From: an uncultured Candidatus Poseidoniales archaeon
Lineage (GTDB): Archaea; Thermoplasmatota; Poseidoniia; Poseidoniales; Poseidoniaceae
Length of the DNA stretch: 58,843 nt
Reading direction: 5' to 3'
Assembly: GCA_000246735.1 (NCBI GenBank)
Contig: CM001443.1
Location: forward strand, 496,129 to 554,971
The notes below the pieces were generated by a model that saw only the letters and a list, made by a program, of their open reading frames with translations, searched no databases and was not told the DNA's origin. This document shows, piece by piece, positions 15,538-22,910 of this stretch. The translations under genes and the position numbers were made by a program. Positions within the stretch are counted from its first letter, which is position 1. Each line of letters opens with the position of its first letter.

Positions 15538-15548
15538 GGTGAACACGA

Positions 15549-15770
15549 ATGACAAAAAAGAACAATGAAAAAATGAATATACACGAAATAATGGCGATGT
15601 TTATCGCTTACATGAAGCAAGAAATGGAATACACTGGCATGAGAATCAAGGCCATGAAAGAATGGGAGATTGATGATTGTCAATGCCTCGATTGCGAAGC
15701 TAGAACCGCGACGATGTCCAAAGAAGAGGAACCCTCCTTCGGTGATGAGTTTTCCAAGGAGTGGTTGTGA
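15549..15770 (+). CDS. Small acidic protein of the cassette, unknown function
   Basis: The 73-residue protein starts after a good GAGGTGA element (7-8 nt spacing). It has a Met- and Glu-rich amphipathic helix in its first half and a CQCLDC cysteine group near residue 45, which may bind a metal or form a disulfide. No domain is recognised. Its TGA overlaps the next ATG as TGATG, so it is cotranslated with the peptidase gene. A small protein directly before a C39-like peptidase could be its substrate, but there is no double-glycine leader, so this stays a guess. Confidence 0.65.
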   Translation: MTKKNNEKMNIHEIMAMFIAYMKQEMEYTGMRIKAMKEWEIDDCQCLDCEARTATMSKEEEPSFGDEFSKEWL

Positions 15771-16315
15771 TGGCGGCATGGAAACCCAATCCAAGTGCCC
15801 CATTGTGGGATGCACCGGAGGTGAATGAAGCACAAGGACCGTACTTCTCGGACCTTCATATCAGGCACGAAAGGCAAGTAGGGCCATCATGTGTGGCAAC
15901 CACGCTGGCCATGATTGCTAGGGCAACAGGGCCCAATGTGACGCCGGAGGATTTCAAGAGGGTCACAAATTCTCAATCACCGCATTCGTGGTCCAATGCG
16001 CTCAAACCCTTCGGAATGCAGTTAGCGTATTGCAACAACGATGTGAGAAGAATCGAACATTACATCGAGGAATTGGTCGCCCACGACGATTTGTTTTTCC
16101 TTTGCTTCTACTCCGTGGATCCGCCGAGTGACCCGGACGCGAGGGGGAAACTTTGCACTGCCCATATCGTAACATTGCACAAAGGCATCATCTATGACAC
16201 TGCCAAGGACAACGGTGCTGGTGGTGTGATTCCAGCCCAGGATTACGCAAGACTCGAAAGACAAACCAAGAGAATATTCAGGGTTGTCCCTGTTGGCCAC
16301 CCGAGGTGCGTCTGA
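15770..16315 (+). CDS. C39-like papain-fold cysteine peptidase
   Basis: The 181-residue protein has the layout of a peptidase C39-like domain. A QVGPSCVATTLAMIA segment supplies the oxyanion Gln and catalytic Cys at the start of a helix. A CTAHIVTLHKG strand carries the His, and IYDTAKD carries the third residue. There is no signal peptide or ABC transporter domain, so it is probably cytoplasmic. Such stand-alone domains process peptides, toxins or modifiers. The ATG at 15770 overlaps the preceding TGA and the stop overlaps the next ATG (TGATG at 16313-16317). The frame that begins at 15761 is less likely. Confidence 0.72.
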   Translation: MAAWKPNPSAPLWDAPEVNEAQGPYFSDLHIRHERQVGPSCVATTLAMIARATGPNVTPEDFKRVTNSQSPHSWSNALKPFGMQLAYCNNDVRRIEHYIEELVAHDDLFFLCFYSVDPPSDPDARGKLCTAHIVTLHKGIIYDTAKDNGAGGVIPAQDYARLERQTKRIFRVVPVGHPRCV

Positions 16316-17859
16316 TGAGTCAAAGCACAACAAGAAGACTACCAATCGACGGGTTTGGGACATGCGTCACCTATGGCGAGGCCAACGACATGGGGGTTGG
16401 TTTACCCATTGAAATTGATGAAGACAGACCCCTTGTGGTGGCTCACCCAGCAGCAGGAAGCCACTACCATGCGAGCATGAGTTTGTTTGAAGATGCGGGC
16501 CATCCGTTTTTGCAGGTCTTGGTTGATGGGGGGATGTTGTACGTTCCCGACCAATGGCCCTATCACGCAGATGTTGTCAATCATGCCATCTATCAGAGGT
16601 TGCACGACTCCTCGGAGGGCTGGCCGGTGTTCAGGAAAACCTCACTCGCCACACCTCACTGGCAACTGCATGTCATGAGGGAGGCCTACGATTTTCTGAC
16701 CAACTCGCCACCCATTGATGTCCTTTACGTGGACTGGTTGTCGTGGCTTGACAGTTTTGTCGAGAACAGGGACAACGCCTTTCCAGAGATGATGGCTCAG
16801 TTTGCTCACAAGATAAGAGATGGTGGTCTCGTCATTTTAGATCACAAACATATGCCAACCGATGAATATGGCGTATGCTGGTACAACCATCCAGGTGGAG
16901 AATTTCCAGTCACAGAATCCACCTCGATGAGTGAAGTGTGCACCATTGAATGGCTCGGAGAAAATGCCAATCATGAAATGCAAACCTACACCGGGACCGT
17001 GTTCAAAGTGCATCACCACAAGAATGGATGTCTCGGTGAAGTGAACTGGTTTGATGCCATCAAGCCCTGGTTCTGGAACACAATACCAGAAATGGCGTTG
17101 ATGCCGAGTCAGGTCCACACAATGTTGGTGGAAGAGCATGAAGAAACTATTCATCCAAAAGCGATTACATGGGAGAACTGGCACGACACATGGTCAACGG
17201 TGTACATGGATGGAGAAGAGCATGGAATGGTGTTCAAAACGCCGGTGCCCGCTAGGTTCGCTTGGCCGTTCGAAACGTATCACGCCTACCTCCAATGGCT
17301 CGTAGATCATCCGAAATGCTTGGTTGAGCAAATCAAAAAGAGTTCATACAGGCTCAAGAGTGAAAAATTCCAACTCAACATTGTGCACGGCGACCTGGTT
17401 AGGCTTGCACCCTCTTTGCATTCGAAGCACTCAGCATTGGCCGTCAGGCATGCATTGCAGCAACAGGTGGTCGGAAGGTGCCCGTGGTGGAAGAATCAAA
17501 CCACCGTACTGCAAACAAAAGAACCGTGGATGTCGAACCCAATTGTTGGGCTGAAATGGTCAGGTCCATCCGCTACACCCCACCTTGCGAAACATTTGAT
17601 TCAGCATTCAAAGACTCAAGCGTTTGGCGTCACCATGCACACTTCGAAATCCTTCGATTGCAGGGAGGTCATCACTGTGGCGCATGGAACAGCTCAGTTG
17701 ACAGAAGTCATGGCGGCAGTCGAAGCGTATTATGACGAACTTGGCTTCGACGCTCCAAGGCCAATCCATAGGCTTGAATTGACCGTGGTCACAAGAGATG
17801 AGGGTGAATACGCAGAGCATGAACTTCCGCCTCAGTGGAGGAGGTTTGTCGATGAGTGA
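16315..17859 (+). CDS. Large unknown protein of the cassette with a Rossmann-like segment
   Basis: The 514-residue protein has an N-terminal His-rich region (VAHPAAGSHYHASM). Near residues 130-185 a DVLYVDWLSWLD strand and a DGGLVILDHKH strand resemble post-motif-I and motif-III elements of class I methyltransferases, but no clear glycine-rich SAM loop is visible. The remainder is rich in Trp and His and is not recognised. There is no membrane helix or signal peptide. It begins by TGATG overlap with the peptidase gene and ends overlapping a tiny frame, so it belongs to the same translational unit. A modifying enzyme acting with the peptidase is a reasonable guess only. Confidence 0.65.
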   Translation: MSQSTTRRLPIDGFGTCVTYGEANDMGVGLPIEIDEDRPLVVAHPAAGSHYHASMSLFEDAGHPFLQVLVDGGMLYVPDQWPYHADVVNHAIYQRLHDSSEGWPVFRKTSLATPHWQLHVMREAYDFLTNSPPIDVLYVDWLSWLDSFVENRDNAFPEMMAQFAHKIRDGGLVILDHKHMPTDEYGVCWYNHPGGEFPVTESTSMSEVCTIEWLGENANHEMQTYTGTVFKVHHHKNGCLGEVNWFDAIKPWFWNTIPEMALMPSQVHTMLVEEHEETIHPKAITWENWHDTWSTVYMDGEEHGMVFKTPVPARFAWPFETYHAYLQWLVDHPKCLVEQIKKSSYRLKSEKFQLNIVHGDLVRLAPSLHSKHSALAVRHALQQQVVGRCPWWKNQTTVLQTKEPWMSNPIVGLKWSGPSATPHLAKHLIQHSKTQAFGVTMHTSKSFDCREVITVAHGTAQLTEVMAAVEAYYDELGFDAPRPIHRLELTVVTRDEGEYAEHELPPQWRRFVDE

Positions 17860-17926
17860 TTCCGAATTTCAATTTCACTGGCCGTTGATTGCTGGCGCTT
17901 TAGCCGAGCAAGGCGACGAGTCTTGA
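17852..17926 (+). CDS. Very short frame at the end of the cassette (24 residues)
   Basis: ATG 17852 lies inside the last codons of the preceding gene and opens a 24-residue frame (MSDSEFQF...GDES) ending in TGA at 17926. That stop again forms TGATG with another short frame. The overlap style matches the cassette, so it may be a translated leader or the remnant of a gene lost at the cassette edge. Nothing else supports it. Confidence 0.3.
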   Translation: MSDSEFQFHWPLIAGALAEQGDES

Positions 17927-18029
17927 TGATCTTGCACACCACTGCCACTGGCCCAGTGAATGGGGTTCGCACTTTGGCACGTGTTCGCACACATGTGGTG
18001 ATGTGAGAATGGTGGTAAGCCCGAAATGG

Positions 18030-18093
18030 CCTCCCTTGGTGTATGGTGCACGCTGCGGAAGCAGAGGATCTGGTTCGATTCCAGAAGGGTTGG
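18030..18093 (+). pseudogene. Degenerate tRNA-like element
   Basis: A perfect T arm (TCTGG-TTCGATT-CCAGA at 18069-18085) and a D-arm-like hairpin (GTG-TATGGTG-CAC at 18039-18051) are present in tRNA order. The region between them is too short for an anticodon arm and forms only CTGC-GGAA-GCAG. The would-be acceptor strands (CCTCCCT and AGGGTTG) pair at five of seven positions. It is probably a tRNA remnant marking the right edge of the cassette that starts at tRNA-Arg. A non-tRNA structured RNA is the alternative. Confidence 0.4.
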
Positions 18094-18114
18094 TGCCGAG
18101 GGCCTACCCTTTGC

Positions 18115-19125
18115 TCACCCAGCCATCGGCAAATGCTTCACTGAAGGCGCAATTCCCAAATCTTCCGGGAAGAACATCGTCGCTTCTGGAATTGGGATTG
18201 GTGAAATCTCCCTTCCAACGAGGGCCACCCTGCTCGGGCGGGAGTCAGAGAGCACTTCTCGGTTGGTGAGGGGCGCGATTTTGTTGGAGAAATCCATGAT
18301 GTCTTCATGACTTGGCATGTTCTCAATGCTCAAGTTTTCTCGGCTGTGGCCAACGAACACGTAGCCCTTGTTTTCGATGTAGTCTGGATCGGCTCGGTTG
18401 TCCAATGCTGCAAACTGCTCAATGTGCTTGTCTGACATGTTGATGCCTTTCATCAAGGTATGACGTGCCACAATTCGTGTGTCGAGTGAAGGCAAAAGGT
18501 CGATCGTCTCTTCGAATTTATCCCAGGCATTGCCGTTCCACTTCGGCTTACACACCGCATCGAAGACTTCCTTGTTGGGTGCATCGACAGAGACATACAA
18601 CTGGGTTGGCAGTGTATCCAACTTCTCAAGCACCTTTGGTAGGGTCCCGTTGGTGACCAGCATCGTCGTCATGCCGTGCTTGTGGCACAGGTCCATGTAT
18701 TCTGAGAGGCGAGTGTAGAGGGTAGGTTCTCCATTGAGTGAAATGGCGACGTGCTTTGGGTTTTGGGCGTCCAACCACTTTTCACGAGGCACCTTTGGGT
18801 TGCCACCAAAGCCAGACAGCAACCGACGTTGAGCTCGCACCGATTCATACAGCAACTCAAGTGGGTCCTGGTCGGTTAACTCAAGCGTGTCCATATGTGG
18901 TTCTCGCCAGCAGTAGGTGCAAGCAAGGTTGCACTGATCGACCACGGGTGACATCTGCATGCAGTTGTGGCTTGCGATACCGTAGAATTTGCCTTTGTAG
19001 CATTGACGGTCCCGCAGGAGTGATTCTTTGGTCCAGTGGCAAGTTTTGACCCCTCCATGTTCACCAACGATGTGGTAGCGTTGCTTCTGCAATTTTGCCT
19101 TCAGTTGTGGATCCATGCCTGCCAT
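18115..19125 (-). CDS. taw1: 4-demethylwyosine synthase (Taw1/TYW1), radical SAM
   Basis: This 336-residue enzyme makes the tricyclic 4-demethylwyosine at position 37 of tRNA-Phe from m1G and pyruvate. It carries the radical-SAM cluster motif C-x3-C-x2-C in CNLACTYCWREP. Further family marks are VDQ before it, a SLNGEPTLY segment, VTNG, and LYVSVDAPN with CKPKWNGN. The N-terminal HGGVKTCHW and HNCMQMSP regions hold the extra cysteines typical of TYW1 for a second cluster. The start is ATG at 19125, preceded by GGGTGAG. ATG 19116 is an alternative. The second enzyme of the pathway, TYW2, is encoded at 40285-41463. The gene's 3' end points towards the tRNA-like remnant. Confidence 0.93.
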   Translation of the reverse strand: MAGMDPQLKAKLQKQRYHIVGEHGGVKTCHWTKESLLRDRQCYKGKFYGIASHNCMQMSPVVDQCNLACTYCWREPHMDTLELTDQDPLELLYESVRAQRRLLSGFGGNPKVPREKWLDAQNPKHVAISLNGEPTLYTRLSEYMDLCHKHGMTTMLVTNGTLPKVLEKLDTLPTQLYVSVDAPNKEVFDAVCKPKWNGNAWDKFEETIDLLPSLDTRIVARHTLMKGINMSDKHIEQFAALDNRADPDYIENKGYVFVGHSRENLSIENMPSHEDIMDFSNKIAPLTNREVLSDSRPSRVALVGREISPIPIPEATMFFPEDLGIAPSVKHLPMAG

Positions 19126-19224
19126 GTGCTCACCCTCAGAGGCCTGCTTCCACTGTTGGGCGAAGCCCGGTCGGGAACGGCTCAGATAGGCCATCCTCGA
19201 AGCGCCTTGGTATCAATGGCTCGC

Positions 19225-21348
19225 TCAACTGTTGAGAATCGGCAAGAAGGCATTGGCTGCCTTCTCACATGCATTTGCTACATCGTCAAGCCGTTGCAAG
19301 ACACGGTACATGTGCATGGCTGCGAGCGGTGCATCCTCGCCGTTGGTGAACACATAGGCTGCTGCCATTGCTTCGACTCCATCGGCTTCATGCTCCTTGA
19401 GGTTCACTTCTTTGATGAGTTCAGCGAGTTTGATCTCGGCAGCCTTGGTCTGTCCACTGATGGTGAAGTCACGAAGCGCTTCAACAGCGTCCTCGTACTT
19501 TGCAACGGTTTCAGAAACTGCCTTGGCCATTTCCTTCAGATTTGCTTTTGCTTGGTCGTCATCAAACAACGGGCGGAAGGCGAGTTGTTCAGCGACGTTC
19601 TGTGCATAATCCGCGATGCGATCTTGTCGAGTTACCATATAGAGGAAGTCATCAAGGCTGAGTTGAACGCCCATGCGCATGTCGTTGAGGGCCAATCGGC
19701 GCACCTCGGTCTTCACGTTATCAGCCACGAGTTCAGCCTCAATGGTGGCTTGGATGGCTTCAGATGCATCTTCGCCGTCGCATGCGGTGTTCACTGCATC
19801 AAGCATGTGCTCGACCGTCTTCTCGACGGCTTGAGCGTGCTCGTGGAACAACTCGAAGGGTGTGACGGAGTGTCCATTGCCACCGACATCTGAAAGGGCG
19901 TCTTCGACGTGAACTTCACCACTGCTCTTCCAGATGGCATACCCTACGGCCATGAAAGAGAGCGGGAGCAACACGATCATGTTGAGTGATTCTCCGCCTG
20001 AGGCAACGAACAGCACAATCGCACCGAACGCAGCTGCTGGAACGCTTGCAACCCATGAGGCGGCAATCTTTCCGAAGACACGGAAGTCGACGGCTTTTGC
20101 ACCACCGGCCAGACCGACACCAACGACAGCCCCAACGAGGGTGTGAGTGGTTGAAACTGGGACGGCTAAGAAAGGCATCGAGAACACCAGAATGGTGGTG
20201 GCCGCACCAAATTCAGCAGCAAATCCACGGGTTGGCGTGATATCGGTGATCTTCTTTCCGATGGTTTCCATAACCCTCCATCCCCATGTCATGACACCGA
20301 TGGCGATCCCTGCGGAACCAAGGAGAATGAGCCAGAGTGGAATGTCTGCTTTCGCAGCGAGTTCCCCAGTATCGCTGCTTAGAACTTGCCAAACTGCGGC
20401 CATAGGGCCGATGGCATTGGAACGGTCGTTCGCTCCGTGTGCAAAAGCAACGTATGCTGCTGTAATGATTTGAAGCCAAACGAAGATACGCTCAACACCA
20501 CGGAATCCACGCTTTTCCTCAGTGATGTCAATGCGTCGAAGGACCAGGTAAAGGACCAGGCTTGACACCGCTCCGATGAAGGCTGCGAGCATGATGGAGT
20601 TGATTGGGATCCAAGCATTGGATGCCCATGGATCAAAGACACCGTCTTCCTTGACGGGAAGCCAGTCGTACTTGTTTTCAATCCAACCTTCTGAAGCAGC
20701 CCTGGAAATGAAACCCTTGAGCGCCTTGAATTGCAGAGCGAGGCCGAGAACGAAGAAGGTTGGGAAGGCCAGCACAGGCGCCAACCATCGAGAACGGTCA
20801 ATTGGGTTCTCGTTCTCAAGGATGAGTTTCTTGATAATCATGAATGAAAAGAATCCAAGCAATCCGCCCATGACTGGGCTTGCGACCCACGACATCACGA
20901 CTTTCTGAACAACTTCCCAATCGATAAGCGAAGTGTCGTGCTTGACTTCAAGAATCAAACCAACACCGAGAATTCCACCGATGATTGAGTGCGTGGTGGA
21001 GACGGGCAGACCCATTCGTGTTGCGATGGTCAGCCAAGTTGCAGCAGCCATCATTGCCGCAATGAACCCAAAGGCGATGTCCTGGGACAGCACAGCATCA
21101 ACGGTACCGTCGCTAAAATCAACGGTAAGAATTCCCTTGCGCACCGTATCTGTTACAGCGTCACCGGCGAAGAACGCACCACAGAATTCGAAGACAGCAG
21201 CGATGATCACGGCTTGCTTGAGGGTCAGTGCTCTTGATCCAACAGAGGTGCCCATTGCGTTTGCAACGTCGTTTGCACCGATGTTCCAAGCCATATAGGC
21301 GCAGACAACCAAAGCTAATCCAATCAATACAACCGTTATGGGTTCCAT
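19225..21348 (-). CDS. pit: PiT-family phosphate permease fused to a PhoU-like domain
   Basis: The 707-residue protein has an N-terminal PiT transporter of about 480 residues with the duplicated signature: GANDVANAMGTSVG plus LPVSTTHSIIGGILG in the first half, and GANDRSNAIGP plus VPVSTTHTLVGAVVG in the second. It imports inorganic phosphate with protons or sodium. The C-terminal 220 residues form the helical, acidic DUF47/PhoU-like regulatory domain that is usually a separate protein next to pit genes. Here it is fused, so it should gate the transporter from inside. It diverges from a PhoU-type regulator across an 80-base AT-rich promoter region, which suggests phosphate-responsive control. 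A TATA box at 21371 gives a leaderless message. Confidence 0.93.
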   Translation of the reverse strand: MEPITVVLIGLALVVCAYMAWNIGANDVANAMGTSVGSRALTLKQAVIIAAVFEFCGAFFAGDAVTDTVRKGILTVDFSDGTVDAVLSQDIAFGFIAAMMAAATWLTIATRMGLPVSTTHSIIGGILGVGLILEVKHDTSLIDWEVVQKVVMSWVASPVMGGLLGFFSFMIIKKLILENENPIDRSRWLAPVLAFPTFFVLGLALQFKALKGFISRAASEGWIENKYDWLPVKEDGVFDPWASNAWIPINSIMLAAFIGAVSSLVLYLVLRRIDITEEKRGFRGVERIFVWLQIITAAYVAFAHGANDRSNAIGPMAAVWQVLSSDTGELAAKADIPLWLILLGSAGIAIGVMTWGWRVMETIGKKITDITPTRGFAAEFGAATTILVFSMPFLAVPVSTTHTLVGAVVGVGLAGGAKAVDFRVFGKIAASWVASVPAAAFGAIVLFVASGGESLNMIVLLPLSFMAVGYAIWKSSGEVHVEDALSDVGGNGHSVTPFELFHEHAQAVEKTVEHMLDAVNTACDGEDASEAIQATIEAELVADNVKTEVRRLALNDMRMGVQLSLDDFLYMVTRQDRIADYAQNVAEQLAFRPLFDDDQAKANLKEMAKAVSETVAKYEDAVEALRDFTISGQTKAAEIKLAELIKEVNLKEHEADGVEAMAAAYVFTNGEDAPLAAMHMYRVLQRLDDVANACEKAANAFLPILNS

Positions 21349-21369
21349 GTGTTGTTCTAACCAAATTCA

Positions 21370-21402
21370 GTATATATCTAAAACCATGTATAATCTATAT
21401 AG
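21370..21402. promoter_or_regulatory. Divergent TATA elements between the phosphate permease and PhoU-type regulator
   Basis: GTATATAT at 21370-21377 is the TATA box for the minus-strand permease, 26 nt from its ATG. TGTATAAT and CTATATAG at 21388-21402 serve the plus-strand regulator, 30-40 nt from its ATG. The repeated ATATCTA and AATCTATA words and the palindromic CTATATAG could be operator half-sites for the AbrB-type domain of the regulator. That part is inference. Confidence 0.55.
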
Positions 21403-21428
21403 GGGTATTTATTCCGGAGAATGTTCGT

Positions 21429-22469
21429 ATGTCGCTCGGGGAAGGAAAAAACGAAGTTCGGAAACTTCAGTCAACAGGTGGCAGCACGTTCACAGTCAGC
21501 CTCCCAAAGCCGTGGATTTTGGCACAAGGTCTTGCGGCGCGTGACTCGTTGCGAGTGGACTGGCGGCCGAGCGGTGCTTTGCGGATCACGCCTTTAGATT
21601 CAAAAGAGCATGTGCTTCACAAGGCGTATTTTTCAACAAAAAATCTACCCGAAGACAGTCTACATGACCACTTGATGGGCGCCTACATATCGGGTTCCGA
21701 TGAAATTCATATCGAACATCGAACTGATGAGGCGAAGGAGGTGAGTGTCCAAGTGAGACGGTTCCTGCGAAGCACCCGTGGCTTTGAAATCATGGATGAA
21801 TCAGACAACAGCATTCAACTCAAGTGCCTGATGAATGCAGGCGACATGCCACTTCACGCAAGCCTCAACCGCATGTACTTGCAAGTAACTTCGTTAACGA
21901 GGGACATCATCAGTGTGTTTGAAGGGGAAAGCCGTTCGTACATCACAGATGCCGAAGAACGAGAGAATGAGGTCGATGCGCTGTTGTACTTGATTGACCG
22001 CCAGGTTCGAATCCTCCTCGATTCGCATGCTGTAGCCACACAATTGAATCTCACTCGGACGCAAGCTGTCGAGTATGCCAACCTTGCCAGATCGCTCGAA
22101 CGCATGATGGACCATTCATTCAGCATCGCTAAACTTGTCATCGAGCATCCACAAATCACAAAGAACATGATCAGCATGACGCCTTTGGAACAACTACCAA
22201 TCTGGCAAGGGAGTTTGAAAGAACTGATGATCAACATCCGTACACGCGACTCAACTCGCATTGAAGCGGCTCGCTCGGACCTCAAAGAAGCACAACGACG
22301 GTTGCTCAAACACGAACAAAATGTCCTTGAACACCACCGTTCAAACGAGTGGATGGCCTTTGATTTACGCCTCTCGGAGTCAGTACGGCGCTTGTGTGCA
22401 TACGCTCGTGATTTTGGTGAAATTTTGCTCAACATGAAGGTATTCAGTGAACTGCGACGCATTGATTGA
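21429..22469 (+). CDS. PhoU-family phosphate regulator with N-terminal AbrB-like DNA-binding domain
   Basis: The 346-residue protein begins with a SpoVT/AbrB-like swapped-hairpin domain (RKLQSTGGSTFTVSLPKPWI, then LRVDWRPSGALRITP) in the first 60 residues. A helical PhoU-like domain follows, with repeated pairs of long helices and a typical E/D-rich motif (AEERENEVDALLYLIDRQV). Archaeal AbrB-PhoU proteins are thought to control phosphate transporter genes. Position opposite the PiT-PhoU gene supports that role. ATG 21429 is chosen because GGAGA precedes it by 8 nt, it lies the right distance from the TATA elements, and the DNA-binding domain starts there. The longer frame from 21228 crosses the divergent gene. 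Confidence 0.85.
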   Translation: MSLGEGKNEVRKLQSTGGSTFTVSLPKPWILAQGLAARDSLRVDWRPSGALRITPLDSKEHVLHKAYFSTKNLPEDSLHDHLMGAYISGSDEIHIEHRTDEAKEVSVQVRRFLRSTRGFEIMDESDNSIQLKCLMNAGDMPLHASLNRMYLQVTSLTRDIISVFEGESRSYITDAEERENEVDALLYLIDRQVRILLDSHAVATQLNLTRTQAVEYANLARSLERMMDHSFSIAKLVIEHPQITKNMISMTPLEQLPIWQGSLKELMINIRTRDSTRIEAARSDLKEAQRRLLKHEQNVLEHHRSNEWMAFDLRLSESVRRLCAYARDFGEILLNMKVFSELRRID

Positions 22470-22592
22470 AAGGTGTTATGAAAAACATCTACTTTTATTT
22501 TTGCACCTATGTGTTGGCGAATTCACCTCTGGTTGATATAGGGCCGGTTACAAATATACACTGAAGACAAACAAGCTTCAGAGGCAACACAC

Positions 22593-22757
22593 ATGGACAT
22601 TGAACTAGAAACATACGTCGACGCAGTAATGGATCAGCAAAACCATCGCAATGGTATATTTGCGAACGTCATGGAGACCATCATCCATGCAATTGCTGAT
22701 TATCGAGCAACACCGAACGCACGTGGAACATTCCACAACGATGGGGGTCAACTCTGA
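22593..22757 (+). CDS. Microprotein A of a tandem paralogous pair (54 residues)
   Basis: The frame encodes a 54-residue acidic protein whose first part, (L)ETYVDAVMDQQNHRNGIFA, closely matches the start of the next small frame (LSSYVDSVMDLQETHNGIFR). This internal homology, a GAGGCAAC ribosome-binding-like element 5 nt before the ATG, TATA-like AAATATAC at 22552-22559, and the TGATG overlap with the next gene argue that it is real. No family is recognised. The predicted helix is amphipathic and soluble. Confidence 0.6.
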   Translation: MDIELETYVDAVMDQQNHRNGIFANVMETIIHAIADYRATPNARGTFHNDGGQL

Positions 22758-22873
22758 TGGACGCCTACCTCTCTTCGTACGTTGACTCGGTCATGGATCT
22801 CCAAGAAACACACAACGGAATTTTCAGGCCTTCATTTTTCACCCGACTTTTCCGATTCTTATCGGGCCAGTGA
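22757..22873 (+). CDS. Microprotein B of a tandem paralogous pair (38 residues)
   Basis: This 38-residue frame starts at the ATG in the TGATG overlap with microprotein A and repeats its Y-V-D-x-V-M-D-x-Q-x3-N-G-I-F pattern. It then diverges into a basic aromatic tail (FFTRLFRFL). It ends 38 bases before the AlkB-like gene and may be cotranscribed with it. The function is unknown. Regulation of the membrane hydroxylase would be a guess. Confidence 0.55.
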   Translation: MDAYLSSYVDSVMDLQETHNGIFRPSFFTRLFRFLSGQ

Positions 22874-22910
22874 TTGCAAAGCCCCTTAACCTACCCATCG
22901 ATGAAGCCAC

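Noticed and set aside
17926-18006. 26-residue frame after the cassette
   Set aside because: It has only the TGATG overlap in its favour; composition and length give no support.
14690-18098. Direct repeat of the tRNA-Arg 3' end as an attachment site
   Set aside because: Only short TTCGA/TCC words shared by all T arms match at the right side; there is no repeat long enough for an att site and no integrase gene.
19036-19893. A 285-residue open frame on the plus strand
   Set aside because: It is fully antisense to the strongly supported Taw1 and PiT-PhoU genes and shows only the mirror pattern of their codons.
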